62,968 nt of DNA from contig CAYNLG010000012.1 of assembly GCA_964397995.1 (NCBI GenBank), forward strand, positions 1 to 62,968, given 5' to 3'. Shown here in pieces: positions 33,386 through 42,089 of the stretch. Within the stretch, counting starts at the first letter, position 1. Each line of letters opens with the position of its first letter. The position numbers were made by a program, and so were the translations under genes. The notes below the pieces were generated by a model. That model did no database searches. It was not told the DNA's origin and worked only from the letters and a program-made list of their open reading frames with translations. Source of the DNA: CAYNLG01 sp964397995 (lineage in GTDB: Bacteria; Planctomycetota; Phycisphaerae; FEN-1346).

Positions 33386-34624
33386 TTACAGGTGCCAGGG
33401 GGCCCGCATCGGCGGATGGGCCAGACGGTTCGCTTCGTCATCGCCGACGATCTGCTCCGTCTCGGGGTCGAACCGGATCGGCCGACCCGTCCGGATGGCG
33501 ATGTTCGCCAGGTGCATGATGCACGCCGTCCGGTGGGCCGCCTCCGCGTGCCCGCCCGCCGGTTTGCGCGTCTTGACGGCCTCGCCGAAGCCGATGAGCG
33601 GTTCCGGGTCGGGCATCTGCTCGAGCTTCTTCTGCGCCTCGGGGCTGAGGTCGGCGAGCGTCACCTTGCGCGACTGGAGGCCCGTCGGCTCGCCCCACTC
33701 GCCGCTCTCGAGCACCAGCAGGAATCCGTCGGCGTACCGGAGCTTCACCCAGCCCCACATGCCTGAGACCTCCGGATGGACTGGCGGCGCGTGCGCCTCG
33801 ATCTCCACCGGGGCCGTCACGTCCTTCCCGAACAGGTACGTGATCGGGTCGAGGTGATGCTGCCCCATGTCGCCCAGGCCGCCGCCCTCGTAGTCCCAGT
33901 ACCACCGGTGCGTCCCGCCATGGCGGGGCGGCACGAACGGCTTCAGCGGCGACGGGCCGCAGTAGAGATCCCAGTCGAGGTGGGCCGGGACGGGCTGGGG
34001 CGGCACATTCAGCTTGCCGCTCCACTCCTTGACCTTGAACCCGCCGCGCCGCACGTACATGCCCGGGCAGGGGTCCAGAAGGCCGCTCCGCATGATCTTC
34101 CGCGTCAGGCGGTTCTCGTCGCGGCGGGCCATGCCGAAGCGGCCGTAGGTGCCGATCTGGAAGACGCGGCCGTACCGCTTGGCGGCCTCGACGACGGCCC
34201 GGCCCTCGCCGATGGTCCGTGTCATCGGCTTCTCGCACAGCACGTCCTTGCCGGCCTCCATGGCGGCAATGGAGATCAGGGCGTGCCAGTGCGGCGGGGT
34301 GGCGATGGCGACCACCTCGATGTCCTGCCGCTCCAGGACGCGCCGGAAGTCGGTGTAGATCGTCTTGTTGTCGGCCTGATCCAACCACTTGACGTCGCAC
34401 TTCGCCAGTTGCCGCACGGGTAGACCGTGCTTCTTTTTCAGGTCGCTGAACGTGCCGCCCCCGCGCCCGCCGCACCCGATCAGGGCTCCGCCGATCTGTT
34501 CGCTCGGCGGCGTGTGGCCCTCGCCGCCCAGGACGTGGCGCGGCACGATGGTGAACGCGGCGGCCGCGGCAGCCGTCCCCTGGAGAAACCGGCGGCGCGA
34601 GACTGTGCGGCGGTGGGTGGACAT
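33386..34624 (-). CDS. Tat-exported Gfo/Idh/MocA oxidoreductase
   Basis: 412 residues. The N-terminus has the twin-arginine motif SRRRFLQGTAAAAAAF, so the folded enzyme is exported with its cofactor. The Rossmann start is GALIGCGGRGGG; the catalytic loop is CEKPMTRT. The C-terminal domain has 'YWDYEGGGLGDMGQHHLDPITYLFGKD', the long form usual in planctomycetes. Periplasmic oxidoreductases of this family act on sugars, glycosides or glycan ends with tightly bound NAD(P). It is upstream of the HEAT protein and may be co-transcribed with it. Substrate unknown. Confidence 0.88.
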   Translation of the reverse strand: MSTHRRTVSRRRFLQGTAAAAAAFTIVPRHVLGGEGHTPPSEQIGGALIGCGGRGGGTFSDLKKKHGLPVRQLAKCDVKWLDQADNKTIYTDFRRVLERQDIEVVAIATPPHWHALISIAAMEAGKDVLCEKPMTRTIGEGRAVVEAAKRYGRVFQIGTYGRFGMARRDENRLTRKIMRSGLLDPCPGMYVRRGGFKVKEWSGKLNVPPQPVPAHLDWDLYCGPSPLKPFVPPRHGGTHRWYWDYEGGGLGDMGQHHLDPITYLFGKDVTAPVEIEAHAPPVHPEVSGMWGWVKLRYADGFLLVLESGEWGEPTGLQSRKVTLADLSPEAQKKLEQMPDPEPLIGFGEAVKTRKPAGGHAEAAHRTACIMHLANIAIRTGRPIRFDPETEQIVGDDEANRLAHPPMRAPWHL

Positions 34625-34639
34625 GCCGGCCTCCTTACG

Positions 34640-34723
34640 CGGCGCGGGCGCGAGATGCGTGCGGCGGCGCCCTGCTTCACTCGGCGCGGGCGTGAGATGC
34701 GTGCGGCGGCGCCCTGCTTCTCG
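34640..34723. repeat. 42-bp imperfect tandem duplication
   Basis: Two adjacent 42-bp copies (34640-34681, 34682-34723) differ at only a few bases. They lie in the gap upstream of the Tat oxidoreductase and downstream of the esterase. No ribosome site goes with the accidental reading frame across them. Confidence 0.85.
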
Positions 34724-34784
34724 AACCCGGGGTGCGCCCGGCGGTTCCGCAGACTTCGGGGCAGGGGGGCGGGACGTGGCGGAC

Positions 34785-35612
34785 TCAGCCGGCGGCCGGC
34801 AGGAACCCGACCCCGCGCAGCCATGCCTCGCAGAGGTCCGTCCACACCGTCACCGCCGGGCACGCCCGGTCGCCCTCGCGCCCCAGGCCTACGCCGTGGG
34901 GTCCGTGCGGGAAGACGTGCAGCCCCACCGGAACTCCCGTGGCCGCGAGCGCCTCGGCGTACCGCAGGCTGTTGACGACCGGAACGGCCGGGTCGTCGGC
35001 GGTCGCCCAGAGAAAGGCGGGCGGCGTCCGAGGTGTGACACGCCGCTCCAGGCTCAGCCGCTCGCGCCATGCCGGGTCGTCCGCCCGCTCCGGCCCGAGC
35101 AGCGCCCGCATCGACCCGTCGTGCCGCGCGTCGCTGAACGTGATGACGGGGTAGCAGAGGATGGACGCATCCGGCCGGCTGGGTTGCGTATCGACCGGGC
35201 CGTCCGGATCGAGCGCCGCCTCGTCGTAGAGCGTCGAGGCCGAGGCGGCCACGTGCCCGCCCGCCGAGAACCCGAGAATCGCCACCCGCCGCGCATCCAC
35301 CCGCCACTCGGCCGCTTTGGACCGTACCAGCCGCACCGCCCGAAGCGCGTCCTGCAGGGCCGCCGGGTACCGGTAGGGCGCCACGCGGTAGTCGAGGACG
35401 GCGGCGCCGGCGCCGATGTCGTTCAGCCACCGGGCCACCGGCTCGCCCTCGTGCGGCGCTCGGTGGTTGTAGCCCCCGCCGGGGCAGACGAGGACCATGG
35501 GGTGCGGCCCGGTGCCGTCGAGAAGGTAGGGCGTGAGGCGCGGCCGGTCCTCGGGGCCGTCGCCCGCGGCGCCGGGGGCGCCGTCGGGCCAGAGCAGGAC
35601 AGGCTCGGTCAT
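34785..35612 (-). CDS. Alpha/beta hydrolase, acetylxylan-esterase-like
   Basis: 275 residues. The oxyanion region is 'VLVCPGGGYNHRAPHEGEPVARWL'. The nucleophile elbow is GFSAGGH; the acid and His are probably in 'WATADDPAVPV' and 'FPHGPHGVGLG'. This combination is typical of carbohydrate esterases (BD-FAE / xylan esterase-like). No signal peptide. The start overlaps the stop of the FAD oxidoreductase (ATGA), so the two are translationally coupled. Likely removes acyl groups from sugars. Confidence 0.85.
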   Translation of the reverse strand: MTEPVLLWPDGAPGAAGDGPEDRPRLTPYLLDGTGPHPMVLVCPGGGYNHRAPHEGEPVARWLNDIGAGAAVLDYRVAPYRYPAALQDALRAVRLVRSKAAEWRVDARRVAILGFSAGGHVAASASTLYDEAALDPDGPVDTQPSRPDASILCYPVITFSDARHDGSMRALLGPERADDPAWRERLSLERRVTPRTPPAFLWATADDPAVPVVNSLRYAEALAATGVPVGLHVFPHGPHGVGLGREGDRACPAVTVWTDLCEAWLRGVGFLPAAG

Positions 35613-37075
35613 CGCCGCTCCGTGTCCTCGACCGGCAGCAGGGGCATCCCGGCTTCCGTGAGGGCGACCGTGAGCGCCGGCGCGTCCACGGCGCGGATCT
35701 CGCCGCCCTTCGCGAGCGCCGCCGCCGTCCCGGCCGCGTGCCCGAGCTGCATGCAGTTGATCATCACGCGGGTCGCCCCGGCCGCCTCGTGGTCGGCCCC
35801 GATGCACCGGCCCGCGGCCAGAACGTTGTCGAGATCGCGCGGCACGAGGCAACCGTAGGGAACCTGCCAGCAGAGGGTGTCGCGCGGCGGGGCGTCCTCG
35901 GGCTGGCCGTCCCAGCGGTCCCACTTGCTCCGCGCCTCCGCCCCGACCCACCGACGCCGCCCGTCCAGGTACTCAAAGAGGATGCCCGGCCGGTCCGGCT
36001 GGTGGATGTCCACGGGATACGTGCCCTGGCAGACGGGGTCGGGCCAGCGGCGCCCGGAGAGCAGGTCTTCCCGCGTGATCGTCCGGTCGGCGACGATGCG
36101 ATACGTCTCGCGGACGCCGATTTGATGGGCCATGGCCACCAGGTGGGCCGCTTCCCAGCCGGGCAGGTCCCCGAACTGCCGGAACATCCAGCGGAGTTGG
36201 TACCGGGCGTCGATTTCGGCCCGGGTGAAGTCGCGGGCGTCGGCGCAGTTGACGTTCAGCACGCGGGTGCCGGCGATCATCCGCTCGGACGGGTCGAGGA
36301 CGCACGGGATGCCCCAGACGTGGCATGAGAAGGGCTCGTCGCGGTAATCCATCGGCCGGCCTGAAAGGAACGCCTGCATTTCGCGGAGGCTGGCGGCGTC
36401 GTCGGTCTGGCCACGCGTCCGGAAAACGAGTGTGGGGGCCTGGCACTTGCCCTCGGGGCTGCCGAGGGTGACGGCCGCCCCGGCGGCGCGGACCAGGTCG
36501 GCATCGCCCGTGCAGTCGACGAAGGCGTCGGCGAGAATGGCCCCGCGGCCGGACTTGGTCTCGACGAGGGCCGCCGTCACGCGGCGCCCGTCCGCCAGAG
36601 CTCCGGCCAGGCGGGCGTGGAGAAGGAGCCTGACGCCGCTACCGACGGCCAGGTCGTCATAGGCGAACCGCGCGGTCTCGCCGCAACTGTCCCAGCCACC
36701 GGTCTCGCCGTCGTCGCTCTGGTTGCGGACCCCGCCGAGGCGCTGCATCCGCCGGATGAACTCTTCGGCCAGGCCACCGATCACCTTCGTGGCCTTGTCC
36801 GTGCCGTAGAGTGTGTGGAAGATGCTGACCCACCCGGCCGTGGCCATCCCGCCCAGATACCCGTACCGTTCGACGAGGACGACGCGCTTGCCGGCCCGTG
36901 CCGCGGCCGCGGCGGCGCAGACCCCGGCCGGGCCGCCGCCCAGAACGGCCACGTCGCACTCGGTCAGGACGGGCACGTCGCGGGCCGGCTCCGTGACGGT
37001 GGCGCCGGTCGGCTCGGGTGTGAGGTCGCCGAGGGGCAACGCGGGGTCGTGGGGCAGGGCGGCGGGCTCGGACAT
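35609..37075 (-). CDS. FAD-dependent oxidoreductase (FAD_oxidored type)
   Basis: 488 residues. The dinucleotide fold is DVAVLGGGPAGVCAAAAAARAG followed by VVLVERYGYLGGMAT. 'FVDCTGDADLVRAAGA' and the C-terminal 'NVLAAGRCIGADHEAAGATRVMINCMQLGHAAGTAAALA' complete FAD binding. Members are common in planctomycete glycan clusters and often of unknown substrate. ATG 37075 is chosen for AAGGAG 6 bases upstream; the longer start at 37132 has none. First gene of a two-gene unit with the esterase. Confidence 0.85.
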   Translation of the reverse strand: MSEPAALPHDPALPLGDLTPEPTGATVTEPARDVPVLTECDVAVLGGGPAGVCAAAAAARAGKRVVLVERYGYLGGMATAGWVSIFHTLYGTDKATKVIGGLAEEFIRRMQRLGGVRNQSDDGETGGWDSCGETARFAYDDLAVGSGVRLLLHARLAGALADGRRVTAALVETKSGRGAILADAFVDCTGDADLVRAAGAAVTLGSPEGKCQAPTLVFRTRGQTDDAASLREMQAFLSGRPMDYRDEPFSCHVWGIPCVLDPSERMIAGTRVLNVNCADARDFTRAEIDARYQLRWMFRQFGDLPGWEAAHLVAMAHQIGVRETYRIVADRTITREDLLSGRRWPDPVCQGTYPVDIHQPDRPGILFEYLDGRRRWVGAEARSKWDRWDGQPEDAPPRDTLCWQVPYGCLVPRDLDNVLAAGRCIGADHEAAGATRVMINCMQLGHAAGTAAALAKGGEIRAVDAPALTVALTEAGMPLLPVEDTERR

Positions 37076-37227
37076 CGGGGGCTCCTTGGTATCCGGGTCG
37101 GGCAGAGCATACTCGGACAGGGTGCCGCGCACAAGGCCGGCGCCGGGGGTTTGGCGACAATCGAAAGGACCGTTTGGGCCCCGCGGCGTATAAGCAGGTA
37201 AGGGGTTCGGAGCCCTCTGAAATTTAG

Positions 37228-37255
37228 TTGACGACCCTAGGGGGCCTCCTATAAT
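37228..37255 (+). promoter_or_regulatory. Near-consensus sigma-70 promoter
   Basis: TTGACG, 16-bp spacer, TATAAT: the best promoter in the window, about 157 bases before ATG 37412. The 336-bp gap 37076-37411 holds no other feature that I can see. The long leader (about 150 bases) shows no obvious riboswitch. Confidence 0.75.
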
Positions 37256-37411
37256 CGCGCTGCTTATCCCCTGGCGCAGACGGCGTTTGCGTCGCGCGGG
37301 AGCGGAGAGAGGACGTTGATCCGCCGGCGGGGACGCACGCCGCTTGGCGGACTCGCGATACAGTCGGATGTGCTGCGCAAGACTCGCCGTGGCTCAAAAA
37401 GGAGACGCCAG

Positions 37412-39835
37412 ATGTTGAAGCGGACCGCTCCCCGCTGCGCCGTGCCCTCGCTCCAGTCCCTCGGGTGGCTGGCTGCCGTGCTGGCCGTGCTGCTGATCCC
37501 CGTGGGCGCCGCTCAGGCCCAGGACATCACCAGCGAGCTCGAGAAGCTGTTCGGCCTGACGCCGGGCGAGGAGGGGACGCCGGCCGAGGTGCCCCCCGCC
37601 GAAGAGGCCCCGCCCGCCGAGGAAATCCCCGGTGAGGCCCCCCCCGCCGAACTCCCTGGCGAAGGCCCCGCCGCGCCACCCTCCGAAGAGGTCGATATGG
37701 CCGAGGCCACCGGCTACGGTGCCGCCGGCGTGCCGGTGGACGTGGCCGGCCCCGCCCTCCAGAAGGATTGGCGGATGATGGTCCACTACTTCAAGATCGC
37801 CCGCTACGACCTTGCCCGCCAGCACGGCGAGGCCGTTCTGGCCGCTTCTCCGGACCCGAAGGCCGTCCTGGCGATGACCGAATCGCCCTCGACGGGCTAC
37901 GACCTGCTCGTCCGCATGGTAACCGTGGAGGAGATGGGGGACGTCCCGGCCCGCATCCTCACGCTCGCCGACGAGGGCATGCAGGCCAAGAAGACCGACG
38001 CTGGCCGCATCCAGGCCAACCTCCTCCGCCTCGGCAAGGGCCCCCGGCCCTACTACCTGGCGATGAAAGAGTTGAAGTACAGCGGCCCGTACGTCGTGCC
38101 GCACGCCTTGGCTGTCCTCCAGGACCCGAGCAAGCAGGACCTTCAGGCATTCGTGCTGCGGGCGCTGGCCGAACTCGGCCGCCCTGTCCTCTTGCCGCTT
38201 CACGCGTCCCTCGACACGCCCGACGCCCAGCTCAAGGAGATGATCCTGAAGGTGCTCGGCCAGATCGGGCACCCGAACTCGCTGCCGCTCCTGAAGGCGG
38301 TCGTCGAGAACCCGGAGGGGGGCAAGGGCGTCAAGGCTGCCGCCACCAAGGCGATCCTGAGTATCGCCGACGAGTCGATCCTGCGCGTCCCGGCCAAGAA
38401 GCTCTTCCTGGAACTGGCCGAGAAGTTCTACCACGGGCGCATCGTCGTTGCCGACAACCGCCAGCCTACGACCGACATCTTCGAGTGGGTGCCGGAGACG
38501 GGCTTGCTGTACCGCGCGGCGCCAAGCGCGGCCGTGAACGAGATCCTGGCGGCGCGGGCGTGTGCCGACGCGTTGCGGGCCGACCCGCAGGCGCTGGAGG
38601 CCGTGTCGCTTTGGGTCTCCGCCCTGATGCAGATGGAATCGCAGCTCGACGGCCAGTCGGCCCGCGAGGCCGCCCCCTTCCTGCCGGACGACATGCCGAG
38701 CTTGGACTTCTTCGCCCGGGCGGTCGGCCAGCAGCACCTGTACAAGGTCCTCGACCGGGCCTTGCGCGAGGGCAACTCCGAGGTCGCCACCCGCGCTTGC
38801 CGCGCCCTCCAGGATGTCGCCAACGAGGAGTTCCTGACCCTTTACGGCCACGGAGACGTCGGCTCGCCCCTGGTCGTGGCCATGACGTACCCGGATCAGC
38901 GGGTCCGGTTTGCGGCCGCGTTCGCCTTGGCCGCCATCCACCCGAAGAATGCCTTCACGGGCGCCGGCAAGGTCGTCCCGACGCTGGCCGAGGCCCTGAA
39001 CCTCCAGGCCGGCAGGACGGTCCTGCTGGTGGAGCCGGAGAGCGACAACCGGAACCGGCTCCAGGCCGCCCTGAAGAACAACGGCTGGCACGTGACCGCG
39101 GTCAGCGAGGGCAACGAGGCCCTGTCGCAGGCTCGCGCGATGCCCCGCATCGACGCCGTCGTCCTCTCCAGCCGTACCCGCAACGTAAGTCACGCCGACG
39201 TGGTCAGCCTGCTCCGCACCGACTACGCGACGGCCATGACGCCGATCGTCGTCCTCTCGTACCCGGACGATCCGGTCAAGGCGTCGTGGCTGGAGGCGCA
39301 GATCCGCTTCGTCAAGGCCGTCGACCCCGAGGTGTCGGTCGAGGACCTGGCGGCAGCGATCGAGGAACTGAAGACGGCGGCCGGCTCGCTTGTGCTGGCC
39401 GAGGAGGAAGCCCGCCAGGTCAGCCTCCGCGCGGCCGAGGTCTTGAAGGAGATCGCGATCGGCAGCCGCGTCTACTCGGCCCGCCGGGCCCGGGCGTCGC
39501 TCCTGATGGCCCTCGAGGACCGGCCGGACGAACTGGTCATCAAGGTGCTCCAGGCTTTGGCCGAGATCCCCGACGGCGAGGTGACCCGTGCCATGGCCGC
39601 GGTCGCCATCGACGAAGACCGATCCCAGCCGGTCCGCGTGGCCGCCCTGCAGTCGCTGGCCCGGGCCGCCCGGTACGTCGGCAACGAGCTGAAGGTCGAC
39701 CAGATCGACGCGATCCAGGCCTTGGCCGGGACCACCGACGACACGCTCCGCGACGCCGCCGGTGAGGCCCTCGGGGCTCTGAACCTGGATGCTTCGAACG
39801 GGGCGGAGCTCATCCTGGAGCACGGGGCGAGCTGA
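37412..39835 (+). CDS. Exported HEAT-repeat protein with degenerate receiver domain
   Basis: 807 residues. Signal peptide (to ~36, GAAQAQD), then a Pro/Glu/Ala-rich linker (~48-92), then HEAT-like helical repeats (~100-530: 'YVVPHALAVLQD...LQAFVLRALAELGRP', 'QLKEMILKVLGQIGHPNSLPLLKAVVEN'). Residues ~535-655 look like a response-regulator receiver: RTVLLVEPESDNRNRLQAAL, then IDAVVLSSRTRN, TPIVVLSYPDD and FVKAVDPEVSVEDL. The acidic pair is reduced to E-P and the phospho-acceptor position reads Ser, so it cannot be phosphorylated normally; the late Lys is kept. More HEAT repeats close the protein. AAAGGAG precedes the ATG. Probably an extracytoplasmic scaffold. Confidence 0.75.
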   Translation: MLKRTAPRCAVPSLQSLGWLAAVLAVLLIPVGAAQAQDITSELEKLFGLTPGEEGTPAEVPPAEEAPPAEEIPGEAPPAELPGEGPAAPPSEEVDMAEATGYGAAGVPVDVAGPALQKDWRMMVHYFKIARYDLARQHGEAVLAASPDPKAVLAMTESPSTGYDLLVRMVTVEEMGDVPARILTLADEGMQAKKTDAGRIQANLLRLGKGPRPYYLAMKELKYSGPYVVPHALAVLQDPSKQDLQAFVLRALAELGRPVLLPLHASLDTPDAQLKEMILKVLGQIGHPNSLPLLKAVVENPEGGKGVKAAATKAILSIADESILRVPAKKLFLELAEKFYHGRIVVADNRQPTTDIFEWVPETGLLYRAAPSAAVNEILAARACADALRADPQALEAVSLWVSALMQMESQLDGQSAREAAPFLPDDMPSLDFFARAVGQQHLYKVLDRALREGNSEVATRACRALQDVANEEFLTLYGHGDVGSPLVVAMTYPDQRVRFAAAFALAAIHPKNAFTGAGKVVPTLAEALNLQAGRTVLLVEPESDNRNRLQAALKNNGWHVTAVSEGNEALSQARAMPRIDAVVLSSRTRNVSHADVVSLLRTDYATAMTPIVVLSYPDDPVKASWLEAQIRFVKAVDPEVSVEDLAAAIEELKTAAGSLVLAEEEARQVSLRAAEVLKEIAIGSRVYSARRARASLLMALEDRPDELVIKVLQALAEIPDGEVTRAMAAVAIDEDRSQPVRVAALQSLARAARYVGNELKVDQIDAIQALAGTTDDTLRDAAGEALGALNLDASNGAELILEHGAS

Positions 39836-39862
39836 GGCCCGCCGCGTTTGACTCGTGCCTAC

Positions 39863-39900
39863 CCGCCCCGCGTCGTTCTCGGCGCGGGGCGGTTTCGTTT
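39863..39900 (+). terminator. Rho-independent terminator
   Basis: 10-bp perfect stem CCGCCCCGCG / CGCGGGGCGG, 10-base loop, followed by TTTCGTTT. It ends the transcript of the HEAT/receiver gene. Confidence 0.8.
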
Positions 39901-39945
39901 GACGCCGATCCCCACGCGGCGGCCGCGCCGCCCGGGAGGTGCCCG

Positions 39946-40377
39946 ATGCCGCGCTTCGTCGTCCAGCAACACTTCCGCGCCCGCGACGACTATCACTTCG
40001 ACCTGATGCTGGAGGCTGGCGAGACGCTCTTGACGTTCCAGTGCGGTGTCCCGCCCGACCGCACGAAGGAGTTGCCGTGCCTCGTCGTGCAGCTCCCGGA
40101 CCACCGACTCGACTACCTCTGGTACCAGGGGGAGATCCGTCGTGGGCGGGGCTGGTGCGAGATTTACGACCGCGGCACGTTCGAGTGGGTCGAGCCGGCG
40201 GGCGGGTCGCCGGTCCACGCGGCGTCCGAGATGCGGGTCCGTCTGGCGGGCAGGAAGGCGCGCGGTCTGTACGCCTTGCGCCGGGCGCCGGAGAGCGGCA
40301 GGGACTACTGGCGGCTTCGCTGGGACGGTCCCGGCGAGGGCGAGGGCCCGGCCGGCCCGGACTGCGGTGCCGGTTGA
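39946..40377 (+). CDS. Stand-alone LigD-type 3'-phosphoesterase-like protein
   Basis: 143 residues. It matches the N-terminal phosphoesterase domain of the DNA-repair ligase LigD: RFVVQQHFRARDDYHFDLML, with H9, H17 and D19 in the places of the Mn-site His/His/Asp, and LPDHRLDYLWYQGEI with H53 and Y57. The usual DLRLE Arg is Met here (DLMLE). LigD phosphoesterase trims 3' phosphates and ribonucleotides in end joining. As a single domain it may assist a separate ligase. It ends inside the prfB -35 box. Confidence 0.75.
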   Translation: MPRFVVQQHFRARDDYHFDLMLEAGETLLTFQCGVPPDRTKELPCLVVQLPDHRLDYLWYQGEIRRGRGWCEIYDRGTFEWVEPAGGSPVHAASEMRVRLAGRKARGLYALRRAPESGRDYWRLRWDGPGEGEGPAGPDCGAG

Positions 40378-40401
40378 TTTCGGGCCGGCGCGCCTTATAA
40401 T
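40374..40401 (+). promoter_or_regulatory. prfB promoter (leaderless arrangement)
   Basis: TTGATT, 16-bp spacer, TATAAT; the -10 ends 8 bases before ATG 40410 and there is no Shine-Dalgarno, so the mRNA should start at or within about two bases of the AUG. Confidence 0.65.
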
Positions 40402-40409
40402 CAGCCCCC

Positions 40410-41526
40410 ATGACCGAGACCGAGATCCGCGACACGCTGGAGGCCCTCAGGGAGCGGCTTACCACGCTCCGGGACTCTCTTTGACGTCGCCGCCAAGACC
40501 GAAGCCCTCGCGGCCATCGAAGCCCGGATGGCCGAGCCCACCTTCTGGGACGATCCCGAGGCCGCTCAGGCCACCGTCCAGGACCTGAAGGCCCTGAAGG
40601 CTGTGGTCGAGCCGGCCGGGCGCATCGCACAGGCCGTCGAGGACGCCGAGGTGATGATGGAGTTGGCGGCCGAAGAGGGCGACGCCGCCGCTGCCGACCA
40701 GGTCGGCCGCGACCTCGCCCGCATCGAGACCGACCTCGACCGCCTGGAGTTCCTCTCGCTGCTGGCGCGCCGCGACGACCCGAAGAACTGTTACCTGGCC
40801 ATCCACGCCGGGGCGGGGGGCACGGAGAGTTGTGACTGGGCCGCCATGCTTCTGCGCATGTACTCCCGCCACGTCGAGAACCAGGGCTGGTCCCTGGAGA
40901 TCGTCGACACCGTCGAGGGGGACGAAGCCGGCCTGCGCAGCGTCACGGCCCACATCGCCGGTTCCTACGCCTACGGCTACCTCTCGGCCGAGGTCGGCGT
41001 CCACCGCCTGGTGCGCATCAGCCCGTTCGACGCGGCGGGGCGGCGGCACACGAGCTTCGCCAGCGTCGACGTCCTGCCCGAACTCGAGGACATCGGCGAG
41101 GTCGAGATCGGCGACGAGGACCTCCGCGTCGACTTCTTCCGCGCCGGCGGCGCGGGCGGCCAGCACGTCAACAAGACCAGCTCCGCCGTCCGCATCACGC
41201 ACCTGCCGACCGGCATCGTCGTCCAGCGCCAGAACGAACGGTCCCAGCACCAGAACCGACGCGTCGCCATGCAGATGCTGGCCGCACGCCTCCAGCGCCT
41301 CGAAGAGCAGAAACGCGACGCCGAACTCGCCAAGGTCTACGGCCAGAAGGGCGAGATCGCCTGGGGCAACCAGATCCGCAGCTACGTCCTCCAGCCCTAC
41401 ACCATGGTCAAGGACCACCGGACCGAGGTCGAGACCGGCAAGGTCCAGGACGTCTTGGACGGCGATCTGGACGCGTTCATCGAGGCCGAATTGCATCGCC
41501 GGGCCGCCGCCCGCGCCGGAGCCTGA
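40410..41526 (+). CDS. prfB: Peptide chain release factor 2, programmed +1 frameshift
   Basis: Reading starts at ATG 40410 and meets an in-frame TGA at 40482-40484 inside CTT-TGA-C, the conserved prfB slip site. After a +1 shift, decoding continues with GAC at 40483, giving 371 residues in all (E. coli 365). The shifted part has the SPF tripeptide (RISPFDAAGRRHTSFAS) that reads UGA/UAA and the GGQ motif (RAGGAGGQHVNKTSSAVR) that triggers hydrolysis. The 24-codon leader peptide is MTETEIRDTLEALRER..., as in other RF2 proteins. Autoregulation through the UGA is expected: low RF2 favours the shift. The first gene of a run with two lipoproteins, glyA and hpt. Confidence 0.95.
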
Positions 41527-41532
41527 GCCGCC

Positions 41533-42078
41533 ATGACCCGCGCCCCCGGCATCCTGATCCCGCTGCTTGCGGCCGCGCTGGTGGCGGGGTGCGGTAGCGG
41601 CCCACCCCCTGAGGCGGCCGATCGCGACGTGGTGCGGCCGGAGTTCCACTTTGCCCTCGACGTGCCCGAAGGCTGGCGCACCCGCGAGTTGGAGGGCCAC
41701 GTCGTGCTCGAACTCCTGCCGCCCGGCGAGGGAAAGACGGACGACGGGGCCGAAGGGCCGCGCGCCGTCGTCCAGGTCCTGGTCATCGCCCGCGACGGCC
41801 GCGACCTCCAGGCCGTGGCCGACGAATCCGTCGAGGCCGTCAAGGCCCTCCAGCCTGAGGCCGAGCTCGTCGGTCGCGAGGCCGCGCGCCTCGGCGGGCG
41901 CGACGCCATCCGGCTGCGCCTCGAGAACGAGCGCGGCCGGGTGCCTATGCAGCAGACGATCCTGCTGGTCATGGCTGGCAACCGGGCCTACGCCCTGACG
42001 GCCACCGCCCGCGGCACCGGCCTCAAGGACGAGGCCGACGCCCTCCGCGTAATCCGCGACTCGTTCCTGGTCTGGTAA
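41533..42078 (+). CDS. Lipoprotein, PsbP/DcrB-like fold
   Basis: 181 residues. Type II signal peptide with lipobox ALVAGC. The mature part starts 'FHFALDVPEGWRTRELEGHVVLELLPP' and continues 'AVVQVLVIARDGRDLQAVADESVEAVKAL', 'AIRLRLENERGRVPMQQTILLVMAGNRAYALTATA', a pattern of the PsbP/DcrB/Mog1-like fold. Six bp after prfB and 11 bp before a second protein of the same type. Function unknown; membrane-anchored outside the cytoplasm. Confidence 0.7.
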   Translation: MTRAPGILIPLLAAALVAGCGSGPPPEAADRDVVRPEFHFALDVPEGWRTRELEGHVVLELLPPGEGKTDDGAEGPRAVVQVLVIARDGRDLQAVADESVEAVKALQPEAELVGREAARLGGRDAIRLRLENERGRVPMQQTILLVMAGNRAYALTATARGTGLKDEADALRVIRDSFLVW

Positions 42079-42089
42079 GGGGACTTGGC

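Noticed and set aside
34427..34975. Plus-strand frame with repeated RRGREMRAAAPCF peptide
   Set aside because: It only translates the 42-bp tandem duplication and antisense of the oxidoreductase; no start signals.
37394..40630. 1078-codon antisense frame across the HEAT/receiver gene and prfB
   Set aside because: No domain, no ribosome site, and the opposite strand carries prfB and the HEAT protein.
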